Shown here piece after piece: positions 9,868 to 20,797 of a stretch of 64,000 nucleotides of DNA; the first letter of the stretch is position 1, and each line of letters starts with the position of its first letter. The stretch comes from Bolinopsis microptera (Eukaryota > Ctenophora > Tentaculata > Lobata > Bolinopsidae): NCBI RefSeq assembly GCF_026151205.1, contig NC_087081.1, positions 3,973,246 through 4,037,245 on the forward strand. Direction: 5' to 3'. The notes below the pieces were generated by a model, which saw only the letters and a program-made list of their open reading frames with translations, ran no database searches and was not told the DNA's origin. The position numbers and the translations under genes are program-made.

Positions 9868-12864
9868 TCACTTAGCTAGAGTGTAGAAATAGTCGAAACT
9901 ATTGTTTATTTCATAGGATGAAACTCCTTGAATTACATCTGACATAAATTTAGATTTCATACATTGTGAGAATTTTACACTACATTCTATAGTCCTTATG
10001 TTCTCTGGAATTGTATTCCAACATTTTGCACCTAAATATGTAAAGGTTTTGTGTGTTCTGGATTTGTGAATATAAAGGTTGCACCTCTCAGCATCACGTG
10101 ATCCTCCGGATACATAAGAAAATTTATCTGTGAATGATGATGGTGCAGCCTCATTAAGAATTTTATACATATACGTTGACAGATGGAGTTGTCTTCTTAA
10201 GTGTAAGGGTAACCACTTCATATTTCGATATACATTTACTGATGGTTCCTGCCAATGAACATCCAGAGCAATTTTTGCTACTTTCTTGTATAATATATCA
10301 AGAGAATTAAGTTTGGTTTTGGCAGCCCTACACCATATTATATCCAGGTAGTCAAATTGGGGGAGCATAAGAGCATTTACAAACATTTTTCTATATTTCA
10401 GTGGAAGAAGATTTTTCGACCTGTATAATGCCCCTATTCTTTTAGCAATTTTTGATTTCACATAATCAATATGGTCATGAAAGTTCAATAAATTGTCTAT
10501 CATGAGACCTAAATATTTTTGAGATTTAGTTTCTTCTATAAATAGGCATTCTTTTTCCAAATCCAGAGGGATTGACAACGTGTCCAGATTAAGTGATCTA
10601 TCAAATACAATGAATGAAGATTTTGCAGCATTTAGTCTCAGCTTGTTGATTCTAAGCCATTCATACACAATTTTCATATCCTTAATTACATTCTCATATA
10701 TGCCTCGGGAAATGTTATCAAAATATAGTGCACTGTCATCTGCAAATAAGTAAACAGTAGATTGTGTGCAATTTCTACTGAGATCATTTATGAATAAACT
10801 AAATAGAATTGGTCCTAATATGCTACCCTGTGGCACACCTGTTTTAACAGGGAGTGATGTGCTTACATTACCACGTATTTTGGTGTGTTGCTTTCTGTCC
10901 CCCAGGTAGCTTTTGAACCACTTTATGACAAAGCCATCAACTCCATAATACTTAAGTTTTTTTAATAAAATATTATGGCTTACTGTGTCAAAGGCCTTTT
11001 TGATATCTAAGAATACAATTGCAGGTTTCTTCTGTGATTCCTTAGACGTAAATATTTTATCAAACAGATTAAGCATTAAAAAAGTGGTGGAATGATCTTT
11101 TCTAAAACCATACTGATGGTTGGTAAGCAGTTTATTTGTTTCAACATACTCTGTAAGCTGTTGGTTAACAAAATATTCTATGCATTTTCCAAGTAGGGGG
11201 AGTATGGATATTGGCCGGTAGTTATTTGGATCATTAGGGTCACCAGTTTTAAGAATTGGAGTGACTGATGCAATTTTACATGCCAACGGCATTGTTCCAC
11301 TTTTCATACTAAGGTTTATAATATGAGCTACTGGATCGATGATTTGGGGAATAATATACTTATATATTTTAATGGGCATGATATCGTTAATCGATTTATC
11401 TGATGGTATACTGAGTATATATTCTTTTACTTGTTCAACAGTCACCTCTTCGAATACAGAGAGTTTACACTCTGTTGGAGGCGGCATATATTCTAGGAAG
11501 TCGTCTGAATCCTTTTCCTTAATCGATTCTTGTATTATTGTACCAACTGTGGCAAAATGCAGGTTAACTCCGTTAACATTTAAGTTGCTTGGGGAAGAGC
11601 TACTTATTTTTCCAGGTAAGTTTGAAGCATGTTTGATAGTTTTCCAAATGCCTTTTAAATCGTTTTTTGCACTTTTCACAGTAAGGTCCTGAACAATATT
11701 TGTACGTCTGTTTTCTTTGGATAATTTTGTCACATAGTTTCTTTGGGGACGATAGTTATCCCACGAAGTAGAGCATTTCTTATGTAGTTCACTTTTTCTG
11801 CATTTACATATTCCATTAATACAATTACACTTGAATTTGTTTAATTGTCCTAAACACTTTTTATACTTTCTGAAGAGTATCTTCTTCTTCCGTATTTCTG
11901 CCAACAGTTCTTTAGAGGGATTACAGAGAAAGTTACTATTACATTTTATCTGTTTAGGTGGACAGTAATTATCATACGATTCCTGGATGTGATGATTAAG
12001 TCCATCTAGGGCATGGTCTACATTAGTACAGCTTAGAATATTACTGTAGTTGCTGGAGGATCCCAGAAAATAGCTTAAGGCTTTCAGATTGTTTAAGGAG
12101 TGGTCTCTGATAAGAACCTTCTGGAATTTACTAGCTTTACTTACTTTAAAGTCGAGAACACATTTGAGAGCTTGGTGATCTCCTATTCTATCATCAAGTA
12201 CTTTACACTCTATGAAATTAGAGTAACAGTTAGTCATGACAACATCTATTGTGCTCTGCGTTATCCTACCATCTAAGTTTGCAACTCTAGTAATTCCTGT
12301 AACAGTCTGTATCATTCCAAAGAGCTTCATTGTTATATCTAACTTTTTATAATCTAGATCAGATAAAGAGTTTTGGTTAACATTAACATCGCCAATCCAT
12401 ATTACTTTCTTACCTTGAAGTTTCATCATACATTCAGTCATATAATCAAGGAAAGTATCTAGGTGACAAAAGTTTTGTGATCTGTAGAAGCAGCAAATGT
12501 AAAGATTGGCATCCTTGAGTTGTATCCATATAGCTTCGATTTTAGAAATATCAGAGTAAGTTATATCTAAATTGAGTAATTTGTGGTTTACATTTTGGTT
12601 GATCAATATACCACACCCTCCTCTTCCTCTATCGTTAGGTCTATCACACCTTATAAAATCAAAGTTTAAGGGGAAGTTAAGTGTACTAGTGTCTATATCA
12701 GATTTAAGGTTTGTCTCATTAATTCCAATTATGTCAAGCTTTTCGCGAAATATTAGCTCCTGTAGTTCAAGAGTTTTTGCCAGATTAGTCAGGCCACCCT
12801 GTATATTACATAGACCAAGAGAGAGATTATCGTTTATTGAGGTACGAATGTGGTAATAATAAAG
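9868..12864 (-). CDS. LINE ORF2: APE endonuclease and reverse transcriptase
   Basis: The open frame is about 998 codons; 912 of them follow a TTG at 12606, and there is no ATG in the first 86. It provides target nicking and cDNA synthesis for retrotransposition. The N-terminal APE-type endonuclease carries NET, GDVN (72-75, counted from 12606), IDVVMTN and DH (143-144). A cysteine cluster follows at C251, C260, C262, C267, C269 and C278. The RT has NYRPISILP, motif A FLDIKKAFD (532-540), motif B GVPQGSILGP (590-599) and motif C FADD (621-624). There is no RNase H domain. The frame is intact, unlike in the outer copy. Translation may start at a non-AUG codon or by reinitiation after ORF1, whose stop lies 176 bases upstream of the open frame. 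Confidence 0.88.
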   Translation of the reverse strand, partial: LYYYHIRTSINDNLSLGLCNIQGGLTNLAKTLELQELIFREKLDIIGINETNLKSDIDTSTLNFPLNFDFIRCDRPNDRGRGGCGILINQNVNHKLLNLDITYSDISKIEAIWIQLKDANLYICCFYRSQNFCHLDTFLDYMTECMMKLQGKKVIWIGDVNVNQNSLSDLDYKKLDITMKLFGMIQTVTGITRVANLDGRITQSTIDVVMTNCYSNFIECKVLDDRIGDHQALKCVLDFKVSKASKFQKVLIRDHSLNNLKALSYFLGSSSNYSNILSCTNVDHALDGLNHHIQESYDNYCPPKQIKCNSNFLCNPSKELLAEIRKKKILFRKYKKCLGQLNKFKCNCINGICKCRKSELHKKCSTSWDNYRPQRNYVTKLSKENRRTNIVQDLTVKSAKNDLKGIWKTIKHASNLPGKISSSSPSNLNVNGVNLHFATVGTIIQESIKEKDSDDFLEYMPPPTECKLSVFEEVTVEQVKEYILSIPSDKSINDIMPIKIYKYIIPQIIDPVAHIINLSMKSGTMPLACKIASVTPILKTGDPNDPNNYRPISILPLLGKCIEYFVNQQLTEYVETNKLLTNHQYGFRKDHSTTFLMLNLFDKIFTSKESQKKPAIVFLDIKKAFDTVSHNILLKKLKYYGVDGFVIKWFKSYLGDRKQHTKIRGNVSTSLPVKTGVPQGSILGPILFSLFINDLSRNCTQSTVYLFADDSALYFDNISRGIYENVIKDMKIVYEWLRINKLRLNAAKSSFIVFDRSLNLDTLSIPLDLEKECLFIEETKSQKYLGLMIDNLLNFHDHIDYVKSKIAKRIGALYRSKNLLPLKYRKMFVNALMLPQFDYLDIIWCRAAKTKLNSLDILYKKVAKIALDVHWQEPSVNVYRNMKWLPLHLRRQLHLSTYMYKILNEAAPSSFTDKFSYVSGGSRDAERCNLYIHKSRTHKTFTYLGAKCWNTIPENIRTIECSVKFSQCMKSKFMSDVIQGVSSYEINNSFDYFYTLAK

Positions 12865-13040
12865 TTAAAAGGAGGACAAATCTATACGTTTCTTCTTCAA
12901 GCAATTTAAATAAAATTCATGACATTTAGTTTTATGTCATGCTGATTTATTTGTGACTTAATAATTTAAAATGTGATTCTTTGATAAAAGTATCAAATAC
13001 TCATTTAACTACAGAACTTTCTACAATCTGAATGGAGAGA

Positions 13041-14777
13041 CTAAGTTTGCTCATTGTGGGATAAATATTTTAAATGTTTCGCCAACCTGGCGATTCCCTT
13101 GATATTAAGGTGAACATTATCTATTCCCTTTTTGAAAAATACCTGTTTCCTTACTCCAGTAACTCGGCTGGTAAATAGTCTATTATTACGTTCTAAATCT
13201 ATATAATTTAACCCATGGCTAGAGCAGGTGTTAGAAATAAACCTATTTAATTCGTTGATAACTTCATTTTTGTTATAACTGTTCCTAGGTAAAATATTTA
13301 TAACTGAAATTCTTGCTCCAATAAACATTCCCCAAAGTATACTAAGTATTTGATCAATTCCTTCTGTTGCATTTTTCATAGAAATATAATTGTTACAGAC
13401 AGAATCTACGTAGTTTGTACCTGTTAGTATGAAAACACGCTTTACATCCTTTTTGTCCAGTTTTTTGAACTCCTCATCATGTAACAGCCTATTTAGCATT
13501 TGAGCAGAGTTCGCTCCAGGGTAGAAGAACACCTTAGCTTTCTGCTTCCTTGAACTTAGTAGAGTTCCGTTGAGGTCCCTGAACATACTGCTGCTGATGT
13601 AGATGGTATCAATTGGCAGGTCACTTGGGATCTGTTCAGGTGAAGGAGGCGCTGCAGTTGACTTGGCTGAACTCTTAACTCTGGAATGGTGGACTTCAAA
13701 TTCACTTTCGTTGTAGGGTACATATCCACTAGCTGAAGAAGGTGATTTTCTTGGTTGACTGCAGACAACTGGTTTGATAAGTCTAAAAGTTAAACTGATC
13801 CTTTTGTCTGTGCATAGTGGATCGGGACATAGTTCATGGTTGAATTGATGTTGGGACTTTTTGGACATAAGACATACATCTCCATGTTCTAAAATTAGGG
13901 AAGTCACCACTTGTCCTGTTTTGATTTCAGTCAACTGCATCATCCTGGAAGCACCAAGGGACACTGTTACAATGTACGAATTTTCTTCAATAAATTCTTC
14001 ATTGTCACTATGAGCAGGCATATGTTCCTCTCCAGATTCATAGAGATTGACCAGAACACTGTTGTAGTTGTATTCTGGGAATAGCTCATCTAGAAAAGAA
14101 CATATACTTGCCATGTAAGATCCCTGGGGGATCTTCTTTGGGTCATGCATTCCTCCACTGTACACGTAAGGATGTTTCTCAAAGTAGACTGATTTCCTGT
14201 TATGGAAGTGGTGGCTGAACTTTAATTCCTCAAATAAGATTTCAACAGAAAATTTGCTGAATGGTGCCTGTTCAATAAGTTCAACAGGTGTGATGGCGAT
14301 ATCAGGGATTTCATAGTCTGTAGTAAGGTCTGAACTTGACACAGGTGTTAAATCTAATCCTGCATAATATTCACCACTTCTTGGAATAACTGAGCCAGTG
14401 TCTGTAATCTCGCTGGTTGAAATGTCTATGTTGTTAGAAATAATTGATAGAGGTGCTTCTACATAGCCATCATCATCAATCAACAAAAATGATTCTGGTA
14501 CCTCACATTCATTGTCATACTGAATGTTATTGTTGCTGGAGTCCGTTTGCACTGATACATCGAAACACTTGTATTGAGCAATTGATTGGTTTCCACTTTG
14601 AGGCGAAATAGTTTCATTAATCTCTGCTATTGTTTGTGAGGTTTGAACAATCTCCTCTAAAATGAACACTTTACGCTCCAGAAACTTCACGCGAGTTTCA
14701 AGATCTGAACAGTTTGTACATTTTGTATCACATTCCATCAATAATTTGCCAAAAAATGTTTCCAATGAATCGTTCAT
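13041..14777 (-). CDS. LINE ORF1 (inner copy): AlkB-like dioxygenase plus SGNH hydrolase
   Basis: 578 residues, the same architecture as the outer ORF1 at 6948-8684. I count six replacements between them: K21T, G200E, D266N, T348S, Q368K and T531N. None touches the iron ligands H256, D258 and H310, the arginines R326 and R332, or the SGNH residues S397, N455, D553 and H556. That conservation in two copies shows the domain is a fixed part of the element and not a one-off capture. Confidence 0.88.
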   Translation of the reverse strand: MNDSLETFFGKLLMECDTKCTNCSDLETRVKFLERKVFILEEIVQTSQTIAEINETISPQSGNQSIAQYKCFDVSVQTDSSNNNIQYDNECEVPESFLLIDDDGYVEAPLSIISNNIDISTSEITDTGSVIPRSGEYYAGLDLTPVSSSDLTTDYEIPDIAITPVELIEQAPFSKFSVEILFEELKFSHHFHNRKSVYFEKHPYVYSGGMHDPKKIPQGSYMASICSFLDELFPEYNYNSVLVNLYESGEEHMPAHSDNEEFIEENSYIVTVSLGASRMMQLTEIKTGQVVTSLILEHGDVCLMSKKSQHQFNHELCPDPLCTDKRISLTFRLIKPVVCSQPRKSPSSASGYVPYNESEFEVHHSRVKSSAKSTAAPPSPEQIPSDLPIDTIYISSSMFRDLNGTLLSSRKQKAKVFFYPGANSAQMLNRLLHDEEFKKLDKKDVKRVFILTGTNYVDSVCNNYISMKNATEGIDQILSILWGMFIGARISVINILPRNSYNKNEVINELNRFISNTCSSHGLNYIDLERNNRLFTSRVTGVRKQVFFKKGIDNVHLNIKGIARLAKHLKYLSHNEQT

Positions 14778-14955
14778 GATGTTGAGTTGGTTGAGTTGGT
14801 TGTAGATAAATAGATTGATTGAAGTCGATTGAAGTTGATTGAAGTTGATTGAATAGATTTGATACCTCCAATTACATTACATTTTTGTCATGTTGGTCAT
14901 TTTGGTCATACCTCAAATTACTTGTTATATAGTAGTGTTGAAAGTATTAAAACAG

Positions 14956-17394
14956 ACTGTTACAGGAATTACTAGAGTTGCAAACTTAGATGGTAGGATA
15001 ACGCAGAGCACAATAGATGTTGTCATGACTAACTGTTACTCTAATTTCATAGAGTGTAAAGTACTTGATGATAGAATAGGAGATCACCAAGCTCTCAAAT
15101 GTGTTCTCGACTTTAAAGTAAGTAAAGCTAGTAAATTCCAGAAGGTTCTTATCAGAGACCACTCCTTAAACAATCTGAAAGCCTTAAGCTATTTTCTGGG
15201 ATCCTGCAGCAACTACAGTAATATTCTAAGCTGTACTAATGTAGACCATGCCCTAGATGGACTTAATCATCACATCCAGGAATCGTATGATAATTACTGT
15301 CCACCTAAACAGATAAAATGTAATAGTAACTTTCTCTGTAATCCCTCTAAAGAACTGTTGGCAGAAATACGGAAGAAGAAGATGCTTTTCAGAAAGTATA
15401 AAAAGTGTTTAGGACAATTAAACAAATTCAAGTGTAATTGTATTAATGGAATATGTAAATGCAGAAAAAGTGAACTACATAAGAAATGCTCTACTTCGTG
15501 GGATAACTATCGTCCCCAAAGAAACTATGTGACAAAATTATCCAAAGAAAACAGACGTACAAATATTGTTCAGGACCTTACTGTGAAAAGTGCAAAAAAC
15601 GATTTAAAAGGCATTTGGAAAACTATCAAACATGCTTCAAACTTACCTGGAAAAATAAGTAGCTCTTCCCCAAGCAACTTAAATGTTAACGGAGTTAACC
15701 TGCATTTTGCCACAGTTGGTACAATAATACAAGAATCGATTAAGGAAAAGGATTCAGACGACTTCCTAGAATATATGCCGCCTCCAACAGAGTGTAAACT
15801 CTCTGTATTCGAAGAGGTGACTGTTGAACAAGTAAAAGAATATATACTCAGTATACCATCAGATAAATCGATTAACGATATCATGCCCATTAAAATATAT
15901 AAGTATATTATTCCCCAAATCATCGATCCAGTAGCTCATATTATAAACCTTAGTATGAAAAGTGGAACAATGCCGTTGGCATGTAAAATTGCATCAGTCA
16001 CTCCAATTCTTAAAACTGGTGACCCTAATGATCCAAATAACTACCGGCCAATATCCATACTCCCCCTACTTGGAAAATGCATAGAATATTTTGTTAACCA
16101 ACAGCTTACAGAGTATGTTGAAACAAATAAACTGCTTACCAACCATCAGTATGGTTTTAGAAAAGATCATTCCACCACTTTTCTAATGCTTAATCTATTT
16201 GATAAAATATTTACGTCTAAGGAATCACAGAAGAAACCTGCAATTGTATTCTTAGATATCAAAAAGGCCTTTGACACAGTAAGCCATAATATTTTATTAA
16301 AAAAACTTAAGTATTATGGAGTTGATGGCTTTGTCATAAAGTGGTTCAAAAGCTACCTTGGGGACAGAAAGCAACACACCAAAATACGTGGTAATGTAAG
16401 CACATCACTCCCTGTTAAAACAGGTGTGCCACAGGGTAGCATATTAGGACCAATTCTATTTAGTTTATTCATAAATGATCTCAGTAGAAATTGCACACAA
16501 TCTACTGTTTACTTATTTGCAGATGATAGTGCACTATATTTTGATAACATTTCCCGAGGCATATATGAGAATGTAATTAAGGATATGAAAATTGTGTATG
16601 AATGGCTTAGAATCAACAAGCTAAGACTAAATGCTGCAAAATCTTCATTCATTGTATTTGATAGATCACCTAATCTGGACACGTTGACAATCCCTCTGGA
16701 TTTGGAAAAAGAATGCCTATTTATAGAAGAAACTAAATCTCAAAAATATTTAGGTCTCATGATAGACAATTTATTGAACTTTCAAGACCATATTGATTAT
16801 GTGAAATCAAAAATTGCTAAAAGAATAGGGGCATTATACAGGTCGAAAAATCTTCTTCCACTGAAATATAGAAAAAAGTTTGTAAATGCTCTTATGCTCC
16901 CCCAATTTGACTACCTGGATATAATATGGTGTAGGGCTGCCAAAACCAAACTTAATTCTCTTGATATATTATACAAGAAAGTAGCAAAAATTGCTCTGGA
17001 TGTACATTGGCAGGAACCATCAGTAAATGTATATCGAAATATGAAGTGGTTACCCTTACACTTAAGAAGACAACTCCATCTATCAACGTATATGTATAAA
17101 ATCCTTAATGAGGCTGCACCATCATCATTCACAGATAAATTTTCTTATGTATCCGGAGGATCACGTGATGCTGAGAGGTGCAACCTTTATATTCACAAAT
17201 CCAGAACACACAAAACCTTTACATATTTAGGTGCAAAATGTTGGAATACAATTCCAGAGAACATAAGGACTATAGAATGTAGTGTAAAATTCTCACAATG
17301 TATGAAATCTAAATTTATGTCAGATGTAATTCAAGGAGTCTCATCCTATGAAATAAACAATAGTTTCGACTATTTCTACACTCTAGCTATGTGA
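14956..17394 (+). pseudogene. outer LINE ORF2, 3' fragment (late endonuclease, RT)
   Basis: Continues the ORF2 broken at 9418, starting at TVTGITRVANLDGR. It holds the end of the endonuclease, the cysteine cluster and the whole RT (FLDIKKAFD, GVPQGSILGP, FADD), and ends at TGA 17392-17394 (the last residue is Met where the inner copy has Lys). The apparent start at 14890 is an artefact: its first codons come from the inner element's 5' end read backwards. It has a handful of replacements relative to the inner copy and no internal stop. Confidence 0.85.
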
Positions 17395-17852
17395 CAACTG
17401 AAACAAATTTTATGGTGCTGGAGTTTTTGTCGGGTGGAAAGGCCCCCTGCGTTATATATGACCTAGGTTTTTCCAGAAGTATAGAACTTTAAACATCTCC
17501 TTTATTCGTTCCCATTTTTTATCATTGCCAATCTATTATTGTTCTATACTTCTCTGTATATAACTGTAAATAACATTACTAACGTAATCCCAAAGTGGGC
17601 ATCTATGTAATCTTAATTGTTACCTTCATGCCCACAGTTCACTGTTAAATCATATCTTATTTTATCACTCATTAATTTATTACTCATTATGTTTTACATA
17701 CTATATCCTTATGTCCCTAGAAGGGTGTTCTGATAACAGTTTTCGACTGACTTGAATGTCCTGCACAGCAGATTGAAGCTTCTTAAATTATTTTTATTCT
17801 TATTGTATTGCTGTGTAAATTTGATTCTAATTCTAATAATTCTAATTCTAAT
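17395..17852 (+). other. LINE 3' UTR with TTCTAA tandem tail
   Basis: Matches the reverse complement of 9419-9867. It ends in repeated ATTCTAATTCTAA units, the short tandem tail typical of CR1/L2-type LINE 3' ends. Confidence 0.8.
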
Positions 17853-18231
17853 CCAACCTATATCCATTTATTCACATTTGTAACTCAGGTTAAATCTACA
17901 CTCAACGTCCCAAGTGTTGAGTCATTTGATAGATTATGTCATTTTACCAATTTCATTCAGCACAAATTTCCTTTTTTATTTATCACAATTCTTTCATACG
18001 TAAAAACTTCAATTTGAACAGATCTATCAAATGAGACGATGAGGGACCTGACATTTACCGAAATGATTCAAATGTGTAATTCATATATTTTCAGTGAAGC
18101 AGGGTTCGGGAACTAAAGCATATTTGTTGGATTGTTTGACCATTGACTAGCGATGACCGATAAATTCGAACGATAAATTCGCTCCCTTATAGTGTCCTTT
18201 AATAAAATTTTCGACTACAGCGGATTTCAAC

Positions 18232-18441
18232 GCGCGGTGTTATGCTGTATGCTACGTCAGAATTTCACAACTAGCTCACATTTACCCTCATGACGCTATA
18301 TACCTATATATATTTATAACTTTGGTTGTGATTGAAATTTTTTGATGCGGTAAAAAGTATCGTTTTGGGGCTATATGATGAAGAGAAATTAAAACATAAC
18401 TGATGTTTAAAATTTCCTCGAACAAAGCTTTCGACTAGCGG
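18232..18441 (+). repeat. dispersed repeat, copy 2 of 2
   Basis: Partner of 5341-5615, same orientation, with an internal deletion. Confidence 0.7.
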
Positions 18442-18539
18442 CGGGTTTCTAGTAGCATTATATGTAGGGGTTCTGGTTGAATTATATCACTTCTGAGAGG
18501 TTTTAGAATTTAGAGATCGATTCTGTAAATTTCTCAATT

Positions 18540-18624
18540 TTCCGATTTTTCCGATTCCGATTTTGGCCTCATCAACCCTCATATCGGACATCGGGTTGGA
18601 CCCCCCCCCCCCCCCCCCCCCCCC
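18540..18624. repeat. poly-C run with adjoining repeat block
   Basis: CGATTTTGGCCTCATCAACC and CGGGTTGGAC precede a run of about 24 C. Partner of the block at 471-570. Confidence 0.6.
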
Positions 18625-19180
18625 AGCTATTTGCCAGTGATTTAGTCTTATGGGAACCTACGCACGGTAGAGCACAGCAAGGCCGACCAAGGCAAAGCTA
18701 CTTGTCTATGTTACTGAAGGAAGTTGGGACAAACTCTAAAGAGGAACTGCGAACCCTCATGCGGGACAGGGATATATGGAGGGGGTTATCTGGCGTAGAT
18801 CGGACTTAGCTCCGACATAGTCTAGTAGTAGTAGTAGTTAATGAACGGACATTAAAATGAACGCTTGAACTCAAAGGCATTAAAAACCATAAAAGTAGTA
18901 GTATACAGAAAAATCGATATACCTTACGAGACATATATTTAAAAGGTACAAAATACGGTGGTTTTCCGAAATTTAGGTCACCATAATTTTTGGGGTGCGA
19001 AATGAGTAGGTTTCGGTCCCAAATCAATTAGGTCACCGGGATTTCGTACCTTTTAAATATGTCTTGTAAGGTATTCAGATAGTTTTTGAATTCTGAAGTA
19101 AAGTAAAACTAGAAAGTAATTTGATTTCCAGTATTTTGCCCCCAAGTACGAAGTATTTTTATGTTATTCAGTAGTATTAT

Positions 19181-19217
19181 TATTGTATTGCTGTGTAAAT
19201 TTGATTCTAATTCTATT
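19181..19217 (+). mobile_element. very short LINE 3'-end fragment
   Basis: ATTGTATTGCTGTGTAAATT and the following TTGATTCTAATTCT match the last bases of the AlkB-SGNH LINE (17800-17840). This is probably a severely 5'-truncated insertion of the same family. Confidence 0.6.
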
Positions 19218-20797
19218 TTTAATTTATTCAGTACCTCTCAGGAGGGATGGGAATATGTCTTGAAGCAGTCCAAGATCATGGTCAGATATAGGGATGTTGC
19301 TCTGCTGATGATCATGTAGGGCCTGCCTAATGCGCTCCTCGTCTGAGCACGGTCTTTGAGTCATTTGCTAAATAGCTTAAAGAAAGCAAAGAGGTTAGTC
19401 ACAGGTTAACAGTAGTCAATAAGCAAGGTTTAGAGTCGATTATTTAATTCAAATGAAAACATGGAGCTAGGTTGATGAACAATGTAATGAACATAGTGAA
19501 AGGGCTTTCTTTATCTTGTATATAATACAGTTTTAGCCGTAAATCGAAAATCAGTACAGCCAATGCTGTATCATATTTAGTGGTGCTAAATTTAAGGGGG
19601 CCTGGGGTGGTGAATTTAAATTTAGACTAAAGTTATTTTTCAGTAGCTGAGGTTGTCAATGAATGGACAAATAACTTAACCTGGTCAGCAGGCTCACTTC
19701 TTATTGACGTTAAATCAGCATCCAGGAGCATGCGCATTGCTGGAAAAATTGTTTAAAAATTGTTTTGTGTTGGTCAAAAATTCTATCGTGCCACGTTTTC
19801 AGAAGCTGTGGAGTTAAATCACATTTTTTTATTCAAATACAATCCAATAATTTTTTCAGTAGCACCTGCCTTTAGCTTTGTAACAAAGGAGGTTCAGTAA
19901 GGTTCTGAAGTTTGTGATGTGAGATATTCACTACAATAACTATAACTACAGGACAAATTCTTCATTTTAAATTAATATCTATATTCTATACCCTGCAACT
20001 CATACAACAAATCATAGCGAAAGACAATTATGGTTCACAATGCAAATAATAATGGGCATAATTTTAATTTTTCTAAGTATAGGTCGTAAAGGTTAACAAT
20101 ATGTAGCCAGACTCTTTTACCAATCACTTAGAATACTTTTGAAAGTACTTAACTTTACTTTAATTCACTTTAAGTATAAGTAAAGAGGACAGCAAACTGA
20201 AAAACGTTATTGTGATCTTATTTCTTCGTGCAAAATCACAGTTGCCCTGGTTAGAGTAACTTTTGTTTTGTTGGTTAATAACCTACGAGTATCACTTCAA
20301 AATCAAGCAATTTGCTGTCCATTGTTAATCATTGATGGACTAAGATACTTACGCTATTGTGATTTTCACGGAGAAATACGTCAATAGCTGATAGCGTTTT
20401 TGAGCTTTTTATTCTCTTTCAAAAGTATTACATGTGAATTGTATAGTATCTAAAGTGCATATGGTATGAATGTGAACTCCACATCAATGAGAATACATGA
20501 AACATAGTATAATTAGTTATCGAATTGCACATCGAAAAGATGACCAAACACAGCGAAAATGAGTTTTAAATTGCAACAATAACATTCAAAACTATTAAGG
20601 TACTTTGCGTGAAAATATGACAGTATTTGTGTTAAAATATGACAGTATTTGTGTGAAAATATGACAGAGTTTTCTATGGCGCTCGATTTTAATACTATGG
20701 TGTAGATTTCGAAAATATGCGCGGCGCGCCTAAAATTTTTCTTTCCATTTAAAATAAAACTTTGTGGCCAAAATCATATTTATTTGTCCATTTACCA
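19218..20797. other. non-coding, nothing recognised
   Basis: AT-rich sequence without a convincing frame. A roughly 22-base unit containing AAAATATGACAGTATTTGTG is repeated about three times at 20600-20670. Confidence 0.45.

Larger units (their letters stand above)
9419..14951 (-). mobile_element. inner full-length AlkB-SGNH LINE (minus strand)
   Basis: A complete copy inserted into ORF2 of the outer LINE. Reading the minus strand, it has a 5' part from about 14951, a 5' UTR with TCAATCAACT repeats, ORF1 (14777-13041), ORF2 (12864-9868), a 3' UTR and an AATTCT tail ending at 9419. Its first 37 bases (14951-14915) are absent from the start of the outer copy but resemble a block at 42807-42843. 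Both ORFs are open throughout, so this is a candidate active element. Confidence 0.9.
6798..17852 (+). mobile_element. outer AlkB-SGNH LINE, split by an inverted copy
   Basis: The plus-strand element begins near the word GAGGTATGACC (about 6798). It contains ORF1 at 6948-8684 and the start of ORF2 from 8861, which breaks at 9418. The rest of ORF2 resumes at about 14956 and ends at 17394, followed by a 3' UTR and a TTCTAA tandem tail to about 17852. The break is exactly filled by a second full copy in minus orientation. The word ACAG at both edges (9415-9418 and 14952-14955) may be the target-site duplication. The tandem tail and the endonuclease-RT layout without RNase H fit the CR1/Jockey group of LINEs; the clade is an inference. 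The two copies differ at few positions, so the cluster is young. Confidence 0.9.

Noticed and set aside
12572-12856. 94-codon frame antisense to the LINE endonuclease
   Set aside because: Shadow of ORF2; the same shadow appears in both LINE copies.
14890-14955. ATG start of the 834-codon RT frame
   Set aside because: These bases are the inner LINE's 5' end read backwards; the real ORF2 start is before the break at 9418.
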